Positions 8,239 to 14,762 of a DNA stretch of 64,000 nt are shown one piece after another. Where the stretch lies: assembly GCA_017592665.1 (NCBI GenBank), contig JAGFNW010000015.1:1-64000 (forward strand). The letters are read 5' to 3'. The notes under the pieces were generated by a model that was not told the DNA's origin, searched no databases, and saw nothing but the letters and a program-made list of their open reading frames with translations. The translations under genes and the position numbers were made by a program. The stretch is from Streptosporangiaceae bacterium NEAU-GS5. GTDB lineage: Bacteria; Actinomycetota; Actinomycetes; Streptosporangiales; Streptosporangiaceae. Each line of letters begins with the position of its first letter. Position 1 is the first letter of the stretch.

Positions 8239-8772
8239 CCGTTCCTCGACGAGGCGCACGTGCATCGTGATCGACGGCGATGCGGCAGTGATCGACCGGC
8301 TGACCAGATGGCCAGCCCCGTAGCGGGAGTGGATCTCGGCCAGCCGGTCTTCGACGGCCAGGCGGATCCCGTCCGGGCTGGTGGTCATGTCGCAGTACGT
8401 CAATGCCTGCACCAGCACGGGTGCTTGTGGTGTGAACTCTGCGTTCAAGGTGTCGATCAGGCCGCGGTTGGCGGCTTCGAAGGTCGCGCAGGAGTGATGG
8501 GCGACCAGGCAGCACAGCCGCTCATCCGCTCCGGCCACGTCCCGCAGATAGCGGGCGCCGTCGAGCGGGTGGAATCCGGTATCGACCAGGTCGGGGGCGT
8601 ACCCGATGTCATGCAGCACCGCGGCGGCGGCAAGCAGGTCGGCATCCTTGCCGAGGATCGGGGCGAGCGATTCACTGCATGCCCCGACCCCTTGGCAGTG
8701 CGCCCAGCGGCGCGGCAACGGTACGGCGAGCAGCCGCTCAGCCAGGTCATATGCCCATTCGGTATGTCTCAT
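8206..8772 (-). CDS. HD-domain phosphohydrolase
   Basis: This 188-residue protein has the HD signature H25, H54-D55 (VLHDIGY), H68, H92/H93 and a distal D127 (YCDM), so a metal-dependent phosphohydrolase fold is complete. Substrates of this subgroup are unknown; nucleotides are usual. It sits between the NUDIX gene (convergent, overlapping) and a GACGTC array in its own promoter. A decayed paralogue of the same family lies on the chromosome at 16433-16850, just outside the element. Confidence 0.75.
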   Translation of the reverse strand: MRHTEWAYDLAERLLAVPLPRRWAHCQGVGACSESLAPILGKDADLLAAAAVLHDIGYAPDLVDTGFHPLDGARYLRDVAGADERLCCLVAHHSCATFEAANRGLIDTLNAEFTPQAPVLVQALTYCDMTTSPDGIRLAVEDRLAEIHSRYGAGHLVSRSITAASPSITMHVRLVEERLSDVGLPIAS

Positions 8773-8838
8773 GACGTCACCGTAGGCAGCCCTACCGAGC
8801 TGGTTCCAGAGGGACGGCGTGGACGTCCCTGGACGTCT
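8773..8838 (-). promoter_or_regulatory. HD-gene promoter region with GACGTC repeats
   Basis: GACGTC cores lie at 8822-8827 and 8832-8837, making the 10-bp repeat GGACGTCCCT, GGACGTCTAA. A third core lies at 8773-8778, directly upstream of the HD start codon. The arrangement matches the arrays before the XRE and GntR genes. Confidence 0.5.
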
Positions 8839-9016
8839 AAGCGATCCCCGTCAACGCCGCCAAAACGAGCGGAGGGATGTCCCGAAGCGCCCACCAGGTC
8901 CCGCATTCGCAGCAGTAGGCGCCGGCCCGGATCAGCGACATCCACCTCGTGGTCCAGTTCGGCGACGGGTGGTCACAGTCCTCAGGCAGGCGCAAATAGT
9001 GCGAGGTCCAGATCAC
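8837..9016 (-). CDS. Small Trp/Cys-rich protein
   Basis: This 59-residue ORF starts with GTG 9016, overlapping the GntR stop by 4 nt, and ends TAG at 8837. It has an early Cys (EDCDHP) and a CCECGTWW cluster that may bind metal. Overlap coupling to the GntR gene argues that it is real. It is below the usual length for gene callers. Function unknown. Confidence 0.5.
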   Translation of the reverse strand: MIWTSHYLRLPEDCDHPSPNWTTRWMSLIRAGAYCCECGTWWALRDIPPLVLAALTGIA

Positions 9017-9498
9017 GACGGCTCCGCCTCCGGCACGGCCTTCATGACGAACCGGCCCATGCCCTGGAACGTCTTAACCAGCCCTTCGGCCTCCAGCTCC
9101 TTCATTGCCCGGCGGATCGTCGCCTCGGAGGTCGCGAAGACCTGTCGCAGAACCTTCGCGCTGGGGATCTTCCGCGTCACGGGCAGGTCGCCCCGAGCGA
9201 TCGCTTTGCGCACTTGCCCGGCGATCCACGCGTACCGGTACGACGCGTAGGGCAGGCCATCGGCGACCTGGCGTCCCTGGGAACGGATGGTGACGATCAG
9301 TCCGTCGTCTTCCAGCATCTTGAGGGCGCGCCTCATCGTGCTCCGCGATACCACGAACTCGGTCCGAAGTTTCTTCTCCGACGGCAGAGCCGTTCCCGCC
9401 GGGTAGGTGCGGTTGAGGATCCGCTCGCGGATCCGATCCGCAACCAGGGTGTAGGCCAGCCACCCGACCAGGATCGCCTTATCGGGTTTTGCCGGCAC
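9013..9498 (-). CDS. Double-headed GntR-type regulator (two winged helices)
   Basis: This 161-residue protein is built of two consecutive GntR-like winged helices, about residues 13-78 (TALPSEKKLRTEFVVSRSTM) and 90-153 (RKIPSAKVLRQVFATSEATI), with no effector domain. Standard GntR proteins have one. Such a tandem could bind two spaced half-sites as a monomer. It overlaps the upstream 113-residue gene by 20 nt and the downstream 59-residue gene by 4 nt. It is a candidate to bind the 9/10-bp repeat arrays of this element, which is inference. Confidence 0.75.
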   Translation of the reverse strand: MPAKPDKAILVGWLAYTLVADRIRERILNRTYPAGTALPSEKKLRTEFVVSRSTMRRALKMLEDDGLIVTIRSQGRQVADGLPYASYRYAWIAGQVRKAIARGDLPVTRKIPSAKVLRQVFATSEATIRRAMKELEAEGLVKTFQGMGRFVMKAVPEAEPS

Positions 9499-9820
9499 GC
9501 ATGCTCCCGTGGAGGTCGAACCGGAGGTCTCCGGGCTCGTGGTCCGGCCAACCCGTTCCGGCCAGGCTCACGAGCCGATCCACTGCGGCTTCCAGCCGGA
9601 ATATCGAGACCCGCTCGTCGGCCAGGTCGCCCCAGTAGATCCACAGGAACGCCAGGTGCACATACACCCGCCGCGGGCGGGCCCGGAGGTCGTAGACGTC
9701 CAGCCCGTACCGGCCGTCGTCTTCGACGATCAGAACGGCCGTCACGCCGCGCGGACTGAGCTTGCCGTGTAGCTCGGTCAGTAACCGCTTTTCATAAACG
9801 CTCTGGTGCTTGGTGTCCAT
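9479..9820 (-). CDS. Hypothetical protein, first gene of GntR unit
   Basis: This is a soluble 113-residue protein with no signal peptide. It contains alternating strands and helices (AVLIVEDDGRYGLDVYDLRARP) but no motif I recognise. It is divergent from the second XRE gene across a shared 110-bp promoter region and overlaps the double GntR gene by 20 nt. It most likely belongs to the AICE accessory set. Confidence 0.55.
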   Translation of the reverse strand: MDTKHQSVYEKRLLTELHGKLSPRGVTAVLIVEDDGRYGLDVYDLRARPRRVYVHLAFLWIYWGDLADERVSIFRLEAAVDRLVSLAGTGWPDHEPGDLRFDLHGSMRAGKTR

Positions 9821-9847
9821 GACATCCGAGCGTGCTCACGCGGGTGG

Positions 9848-9896
9848 AACGTCTCCACCGCATGGAGGGACGACTAGGGACGTCTTGTGCTAGCGT
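9848..9896 (+). promoter_or_regulatory. Promoter of second XRE gene with GACGTC-type repeats
   Basis: A 10-bp direct repeat, GGGACGACTA then GGGACGTCTT, spans 9867-9886, with AACGTC at 9848-9853. TAGCGT at 9891-9896 could be the -10, placing the GACGTC core at 9879-9884 over the -35 position. The layout parallels the arrays before the first XRE and HD genes. Confidence 0.5.
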
Positions 9897-9930
9897 CGCT
9901 GCCGACCGTGCAGCGGAAGGCATCAGCCGG

Positions 9931-10665
9931 ATGAACGAGAACCTCCGATACGCACTGCTCAAAGCACGCCTCCAAGTGACCGACGTGGCCGCCGCCCTCG
10001 CTGTCGACCCCAAAACCGTCGACCGCTGGTTGAACGGACGCATCCCTTATCCTCGTCACCGCTGGGCGCTGGCCGATCTCCTCGATGCCGACGAAGCCAC
10101 CCTGTGGCCCGAACTCGCCCAACGCCGGGACGCCTTCACCGGCCAGTTGCGCGCCACCTACCCCCACCGCTGGGTCATCCCGCAGACGGAATGGCTTCGG
10201 CTATTCGAGTCGGCGGAACGCGAGATCGACATCCTCGGATGCAGCGCGCTGTTCCTCGCCGAGGACCCCGCCATCATCCAGGCACTCGCCGAACGGGCAA
10301 CCGCCGGCGTCCACGTCCGCATCCTGTTAGCCGACCCCGGCAGCGTGCAGACACAAGCCCGCGGCCTCGAAACGGGCACGGACCCGGCCGCCACAGCCGC
10401 TCGCATCAGCGACGCCCTCAATCGATTCGGTCCGCTTGCCGAATTCTCCGAGGCCGAGATCCGGCTCCACAACGTCGTCCTCTACAACTCGATCTACCGC
10501 GCCGACGACGACCTGATGGTCACCCTCCACGTGTACGCCATCAGCGACGCGCAGTCGCCCGTCTTGCGCTTCACCGTCAGACACCACAACGGACCGGCAA
10601 CCGCCTACCTCACCAGCTTCGAACACACCTGGACCACAGCCCAGCCTTACACCCCGACATCATGA
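9931..10665 (+). CDS. Second XRE regulator with DUF5919/PLD-like domain
   Basis: This 244-residue paralogue of the gene at 7019 shares VDPKTV-RW in the HTH, VYPHRW/TYPHRWVIP at the domain start and the VLYNSIYRADD signature near the end. Start ATG 9931 is chosen by comparison with the paralogue; the longer frame from 9832 runs through the repeat array. It has no NUDIX partner, unlike the first copy. It is followed by a 740-bp non-coding stretch holding repeats and a hairpin. Confidence 0.75.
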   Translation: MNENLRYALLKARLQVTDVAAALAVDPKTVDRWLNGRIPYPRHRWALADLLDADEATLWPELAQRRDAFTGQLRATYPHRWVIPQTEWLRLFESAEREIDILGCSALFLAEDPAIIQALAERATAGVHVRILLADPGSVQTQARGLETGTDPAATAARISDALNRFGPLAEFSEAEIRLHNVVLYNSIYRADDDLMVTLHVYAISDAQSPVLRFTVRHHNGPATAYLTSFEHTWTTAQPYTPTS

Positions 10666-10704
10666 GCCGCCTCGGCATCCGGGCGGGTCCCTGATGGATA
10701 CCTC

Positions 10705-10737
10705 CTTGATGTCCTTGATGTCCTTGATGCGCTTGAT
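10705..10737. repeat. Four 9-bp-spaced CTTGAT repeats
   Basis: CTTGAT starts at 10705, 10714, 10723 and 10732, the first two as CTTGATGTC units. Exact 9-bp periodicity suggests a protein-binding array. It lies 40 bp after the XRE stop, before a strong hairpin and with no gene within 650 bp downstream, so a cis site for transfer (clt) or replication is more likely than a promoter operator. Confidence 0.55.
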
Positions 10738-10809
10738 CGAATGCAACTTATCTCTACTGGGTTAAACCGGCCCGCCTCCGGCGGCCCGGGTCGCGCGCTC
10801 GTCCGCCAG

Positions 10810-10846
10810 CTGGCCGCGCTGCGGCTCTTCAGCCGGTCGCGGCCAG
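10810..10846. other. Strong nested hairpin in non-coding AICE DNA
   Basis: Outer arms CTGGCCGCG and CGCGGCCAG are perfectly complementary and enclose a second stem CGGCT/AGCCG with loop CTTC. There is no T-run, so it is not a typical terminator, and no gene ends close by. With the CTTGAT array upstream it may be a single-strand origin or a clt component. The rest of 10738-10983 shows no convincing gene. Confidence 0.45.
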
Positions 10847-10983
10847 CGCGGCCCGCGCGCTCCCAAGCCCACCACGACGACCAGCCAAACGCGAGCGAAC
10901 ATACCGATGCGGGCCAGAAGGACGACCGGACATCACGCGGGCAACGCCACGGCGGACACGGGGGCAAGAGCCGAACAATCCTC

Positions 10984-11104
10984 GGCTCCGCCCAGACCCG
11001 GCCCTCCTCGGAGATGAGGCGTGATGTGTCACTGAACGCGGAGTATGGGGCTGAGGTGGAAGTCCGGTCATCTCCTCACCGGTCACCCGAAGAGACGCCC
11101 GACG
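10984..11104. repeat. Left copy of diverged ~120-bp repeat flanking the AT-rich cargo
   Basis: The sequence starting GGCTCCGCCCAGACCCG and ending with a CTCCTCA...CACCCG block matches the copy at 12944-13062 in the same orientation with scattered changes. It has short inverted parts (GGAGATGA and TCATCTCC) that could pair. Together the two copies bracket the two-gene island. Confidence 0.6.
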
Positions 11105-11406
11105 AGGAGATAGCCCTTACTCCCCCAGACGTGATCGGATTGCCGTGAGTAGTGCGGAATACCTCTTCAAGATCGACCTGACCGCACAATGAGGCGTATG
11201 CAGCTTTCGGCATGTCGGACGGTGCGGCACCAATGGGATGCCGAAAACACCTAACTTCTTTGCTACATTGTCGTGTTTCTGGATGACCTGCATTGAAGAT
11301 CGCCCCAAAGCTTACGATTGTGATATTCTTGCCATCGAATTGGGCCCACGGAATGCGCGATGGATTATTCTTGTTTTGCGAAAATTCGAGTTACAGAGGA
11401 GGGCAG

Positions 11407-12102
11407 ATGAGAGATATTTCGGATTGGAGTGAGAGGAGGGGATATAATCACCGATTGACCGCGAAAGAAGCGGAGGACGTGGGTGAATTTATGGAGCTAA
11501 TGGTGCCATGGGTTCCAATAGTTGGACAATTTCAAGATGTCTACGAGGCCTTGCTTGGCTATGAAATGTTTACGGGCAAGGATCTTGACGCTATGGATCG
11601 CGCTCTCGCGATAGCGGGAATGGTAGGAGTCTTTGCCGAATTGGTTCAGGGTGCGCGCAAGCTGACCGCAACTGGCAAAATCGCCGCGGCTTTGGAGGAA
11701 GACGCAAGACTGGCAGTACGGGCTGCCGACGAGGTGCGCCAAGCAACCACCGGGGCGGTCCGCTCGGCCGCTACTCTTCAGTACTTAGAGGCGCTCGAGC
11801 GCCTGGACGAGTCTGTAGACGCGTTACGAAGGGATGCCTACGGCAGGTTCTTGTCCGCTGTAAGTGGAACAGCAGACAGGCTCGGAAAGCTCGATGATGT
11901 TAATGATATTGCAATGAAAATCTTTGGTCCGTTTACTGAGCCCAGCGTGGTGGGGCCGGACGTGGACCCGAGCATGAGCGTGGGACCGGACTTCGATCCC
12001 AGCGTGGTGGGGCCGGACGTGGACCCGAGCATGAGCGTGGGACCGGACTTCGATCCCAGCGTGGTGGGGCCGGATAATTCATCGAGTCGTTCGCCGAGGT
12101 GA
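11407..12102 (+). CDS. Pretoxin-like (PT-TG) protein with C-terminal VGPD repeats
   Basis: This 231-residue protein starts at ATG 11407 behind GAGGAGGGCAG. Residues 30-75 (MVPWVPIVGQ...YEMFTGKDL...RALAIAG) resemble the pretoxin TG segment found just before toxin domains of polymorphic secreted toxins. A helical, Ala/Glu-rich middle follows (about 90-175). The tail 179-224 is a 19-residue repeat, PSVVGPDVDPSMSVGPDFD, twice plus a part. There is no recognisable toxin domain and no signal peptide. Codons are clearly more AT-rich than the neighbours, indicating recent transfer. Its stop overlaps the TPR gene start by 4 nt. A toxin or phage-defence effector is possible but unproven. Confidence 0.6.
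   Translation: MRDISDWSERRGYNHRLTAKEAEDVGEFMELMVPWVPIVGQFQDVYEALLGYEMFTGKDLDAMDRALAIAGMVGVFAELVQGARKLTATGKIAAALEEDARLAVRAADEVRQATTGAVRSAATLQYLEALERLDESVDALRRDAYGRFLSAVSGTADRLGKLDDVNDIAMKIFGPFTEPSVVGPDVDPSMSVGPDFDPSVVGPDVDPSMSVGPDFDPSVVGPDNSSSRSPR
11941..12075. repeat. 57-bp tandem repeat, two and a third copies
   Basis: Units at 11941-11997 and 11998-12054 are identical, and 12055-12075 repeats the first 20 bases. The unit is a multiple of three and encodes PSVVGPDVDPSMSVGPDFD. Perfect identity suggests recent duplication by slippage or unequal crossing over. It is GC-richer than the rest of the gene. Confidence 0.9.
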
Positions 12103-12839
12103 ACTTAGTGGACATCGGAAAAGCCAGGAGAATGCTGAAAGAAGGAAATTTAGAGCAAGCAAAAGTGGCCTATAGTGCGCTCCTGGACGATCCCTCCAAT
12201 CGCGCAGAGGCCTATTATGGGCTCGGGGTAGTTCACTTTAAGGGGCGCGACCTTGAGACGGCAAGCCAATGGTTTACAAAGAGCATAGAAGCGAATTACA
12301 GAAGTGACAATTCTCTATACTATTTAGGCGAGATAGCGGCAGCCCGTGGGGATCGAGATGCGGCGGTTGTCCTATTTGCGCGAGCCCTGGTGCTGAATCC
12401 CCGACACGTTGGGGGGCTAAAGCGTCTGGCACAGTTTGCACCAGCAGTGGCCGGCACCAACGCTAGAGCGGGGCATGCGCCTCTTCCCCAATCGCGTAAC
12501 TCACCCACGCCAACTGCCCGATCGTCGTCATCCCTCCGCCCGCCACATCCGCCGTCATCACCAAATGCAATCATAGGAATTGCCGAAAATGTTAGACGGC
12601 AAGCTGTGCCATGGAACGGTCAGGCCGCATCAAAGGAGTCGCTAGTACTTCGTATTGCAGTCATTGATAACAGTGGGCACCCTAAGCGAACAATAGGTGT
12701 AGAGATACGAGGCTTTCGTGTTACTGGTAACGTTGACAATGGTGACTGGGTTGAAGTGGAGAAAATGGATGGCAGGGGTAGGGTTAAGGCTCTACGAAAC
12801 CTCACGAATGGAATGCGTATAGCGTCGAGGCTCTGGTGA
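12099..12839 (+). CDS. TPR protein with unknown C-terminal domain
   Basis: This 246-residue protein begins with about three tetratricopeptide repeats (residues 4-105, for example AEAYYGLGVVHFKGRDLETA). A Pro/Ser-rich linker (115-155) and an unrecognised beta-rich domain (158-244, IGIAENVRRQ to NGMRIASRLW) follow. GTG 12099 overlaps the stop of the pretoxin-like gene, so both are made from one message. TPRs suggest it binds a partner, plausibly the upstream product. Base composition matches the upstream gene rather than the element. Confidence 0.6.
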   Translation: MNLVDIGKARRMLKEGNLEQAKVAYSALLDDPSNRAEAYYGLGVVHFKGRDLETASQWFTKSIEANYRSDNSLYYLGEIAAARGDRDAAVVLFARALVLNPRHVGGLKRLAQFAPAVAGTNARAGHAPLPQSRNSPTPTARSSSSLRPPHPPSSPNAIIGIAENVRRQAVPWNGQAASKESLVLRIAVIDNSGHPKRTIGVEIRGFRVTGNVDNGDWVEVEKMDGRGRVKALRNLTNGMRIASRLW

Positions 12840-12943
12840 TCAAAATGAGTCTTCCCTCTTAGGTTTGAATACTTCATTCATGTAGCGCGGACAGATCCGT
12901 TCGTCCTCGGCATCGCCCCCACCAGCGCCAGACGTAAATCCCG

Positions 12944-13062
12944 GGCTCCGCCCAGACCCGGCCCCTCCTCGGAGATGAGCCTGAACACTCCGAACGGGCG
13001 AGGTAGCTGAGGCATGCGGGGGGTGGTCAGCTCCTCATCGGGCACCCGGAGGGATGCCAGAC
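12944..13062. repeat. Right copy of the diverged ~120-bp repeat
   Basis: Same orientation as 10984-11104: GGCTCCGCCCAGACCCGGCCC, then CTCGGAGATGAG, then CTCCTCATCGGGCACCCGGAG. A third fragment of the same family (GCCCGACGAGGAGAT) occurs at about 11096 and 13188. It may be the end of a cargo module or a duplicated cis site of the element. Confidence 0.55.
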
Positions 13063-13495
13063 CTGCCGCCCAAGGTCAAGCCGTCGAGTGCGGCTAGGGC
13101 AACCAGCGCGCGAGGAAGGTCACCGGGAGACATGTACACGTGAACGACGACGTGACCCTGGGCGTCCGGCCCGGCGTGGCGAGGCCTGCCCGACGAGGAG
13201 ATGACCACACGGACAGGTGGCTGTCGAGGTCGACCCTCCCAAGGGCATCGCGTTGTCACGCTTGGGTGACGGCAGCTTGAAGCCACCAGACGCCGAGGCC
13301 AAGGCCCGCGTTCAGCGATACGTTGCGAACAACCCCCAACACGTCATCTGGCCGAACGGGCCTGGACCGAGTGCTCCCGGTCAGCCCACGATAGGGCCAC
13401 CGCCACCTCGCGCGATGCAGGCACGAAATGATCAAGCCTGAGAGCGGCAAGCTCTGGGAGGTCTTCCCAGCCCGGTGGCGTGATGAGCGGTAGAG
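13063..13495. other. AICE right-end non-coding stretch
   Basis: I see no supportable gene here. Short open frames exist on both strands but lack ribosome sites and consistent domain content. One minus-strand frame contains HVVVHVYMSPGDLPRALVALAALDG, cut here for length as a possible coding relic, without a proper start. The stretch runs into the tRNA-like attachment site. Confidence 0.4.
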
Positions 13496-13550
13496 AGCCC
13501 AGGGCTTCCTAAACCTGGTGTCGTAGGTTCGAATCCTACCGGGGGCACCA
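13496..13550 (+). other. attR: duplicated 3' half of tRNA-Arg(CCT)
   Basis: The stretch contains an anticodon arm (CCAGG stem, loop with anticodon CCT, CCTGG), variable region, a T-arm (GTAGG, TTCGAATC, CCTAC) and acceptor end CGGGGGCACCA with encoded CCA. The sequence 5' of it cannot form a proper acceptor stem or D-arm, so this is not a functional tRNA. It is the core copied at the distal end of an element inserted into tRNA-Arg(CCT). Orientation and the left-end integrase predict the complete tRNA to the left of the window. Confidence 0.85.
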
Positions 13551-13563
13551 AAGAAGTCATTTT

Positions 13564-13597
13564 CGAACCTCGCCCAAGATCCCTTGGTCGGGGTTCG
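13564..13597 (+). terminator. Hairpin after the tRNA-Arg 3' end
   Basis: CGAACCTCGCCCAAG pairs, with two mismatches, with CTTGGTCGGGGTTCG over a short loop. It lies 14 bp after the CCA, where the terminator of the original tRNA gene belongs. It marks the return to ancestral chromosome. Confidence 0.6.
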
Positions 13598-13599
13598 TT

Positions 13600-13985
13600 G
13601 TTATCTGGGCCATGAAGTCGTGTAAATCCTCAGCCAACAGCGTGGCCCAGAGCTCGCGGATCACCGCGTCCGAGATGGCGGCACCCTCGGGGTTTGTCGC
13701 TGACCAGGAGCTTCTCCAAGAAGCACTGATTCATGAGCCTACGGGAGTGGTCGTCGGCCAAGCGGTAAGCCTCGACGCAGTTGCCCACCGGGGACAGGGC
13801 TTTGTCTGAGATGCCCTCGGCCCGGCCAGACAGCACCTGAGTTTGCTTGGCGGGCCAGGTTGGTGAACTGGAGCGTGAGGCCCTGCCGGATGAGTTTCTG
13901 GAGCCACTCGGGCAGGCGGATGGTGGCGTAGTAGCGCTCAATGGCGGCTTCTATGTCTTCGGCACCCCACCTGCTGAGCGAGATC
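13600..13985 (-). pseudogene. Serine recombinase C-terminal remnant
   Basis: Minus-strand frames joined across at least two shifts give AEDIEAAIERYYATIRLPEW, then ISDKALSPVGNCVEAYRLAD followed by DHSRRLMNQCFLEKLLVSDK, then EGAAISDAVIRELW. The RRLMNQCFLEKLLV part matches the end of the coiled-coil region of large serine recombinases. The catalytic domain is absent. It is a relic of an older mobile element next to the tRNA-Arg site. Confidence 0.5.
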
Positions 13986-14762
13986 ACGGGCCTGGGGCGT
14001 CGGGCCCTGGCTGCGGCGCTTGCCGAGTCCTTTCTGCTGGTGGCCCGCATCGAGTTCTTCGACCTGCGTCAGCCAGCCGATGCCGACGCGACGCTCATCA
14101 GCGCCCTTCAGGCGGCGGGCGAAGCCGACAGCCCTCTCTTGGGCTCGGCGATCCTCGCGCACGCCGCCTTCATCCCCGGCTGGAAAGGTCAGCACGACGG
14201 CGCAGTGGAGCGGATGCGAACCGCTCGGACCTACGCGCGCCGGGATGAGGCCAGCCCTGCCTTCCTGGCCTGGCTGAATGCTGTTGAAGCAGAGATTGAG
14301 ACACGCTGCGGCAATGCTCAGCAGGCCCTGCGCCTGATCGGCCACGCCGAAGACCTCCTCGCTGGACGGCCTGGCAATGTTGGGCCCGCCTGGTTTGACT
14401 GGTTCTCGGCTACCCGGCCCGCCTCGTTTAAGGGCACACCCAGTTGCGCGCCCATCATCTGCCGCAAGCACACGCCACGCTGTTGGCCGTTCTCGAAGAG
14501 CTGCCAGCCGACGCCGGCAAGCACGCAGTGTCGTGCTCGGCGATCTCGCCGGGGTCGAGGCGACCGACAAGAAGCCCGAGACAGCCTGTTCGCGGGCGGA
14601 GGAAGCGCTAGATCAGTTGGCACTGACTGGTACGCAATGGGGACGGATCGCATCCGCGACGTTCGCCGGGCGCTCCAGCCCTGGGCTGAACTCGACTGTG
14701 CGCAACGTCTGGATGACCGGCTCTACGGCTGGCAAACCATGCTTACGGCACTCCAGCGTTGA
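13985..14762 (+). pseudogene. Remnant of an XRE/TPR-type regulator
   Basis: The first frame reads ALAAALAESFLLVARIEFFD and EAEIETRCGNAQQALRLIGH, helical hairpins typical of the C-terminal half of Streptomyces HTH/TPR regulators. After about 14410 the same protein continues in other frames (LRAHHLPQAHATLLAVLEEL, then VVLGDLAGVEATDKKPETAC, then DRIRDVRRALQPW), so at least three frameshifts are present. The HTH half is missing. Non-functional. Confidence 0.65.

Larger units (their letters stand above)
223..13550. mobile_element. Decayed AICE integrated at tRNA-Arg(CCT), right part
   Basis: The gene order integrase, excisionase, RepSA-like initiator, small transfer genes, SpdB, TraB/FtsK translocase, GntR repressor, NUDIX is that of pSAM2-type actinomycete integrative and conjugative elements. 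The right boundary is a 3'-half tRNA-Arg copy ending at 13550. The integrase lies at the left end, where the complete tRNA is expected just outside the window. The element is damaged twice: an IS630 insertion removes the integrase active site and spdB has an internal TGA. Replication and translocation genes look intact. Confidence 0.85.

Noticed and set aside
10705-10737. CRISPR array
   Set aside because: Repeats are 6-9 bp with no spacers of CRISPR length and no cas genes.
10741-11148. 135-residue plus-strand frame after the second XRE gene
   Set aside because: Runs through the hairpin and a repeat copy, with no ribosome site or domain; non-coding is more likely.
11293-11406. N-terminal extension of the pretoxin-like protein
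   Set aside because: The internal ATG 11407 has a strong GAGGAGG site; the extension has no ribosome site and odd composition.
13035-13286. Minus-strand frame with HVVVHVYMSPGDLPRALVAL
   Set aside because: Looks protein-like in part, but has no proper start and overlaps the right repeat copy; too weak to call a gene.
13477-13550. Functional tRNA-Arg gene
   Set aside because: Acceptor 5' strand and D-arm do not pair; only the 3' half is tRNA-like, so treated as attachment site.
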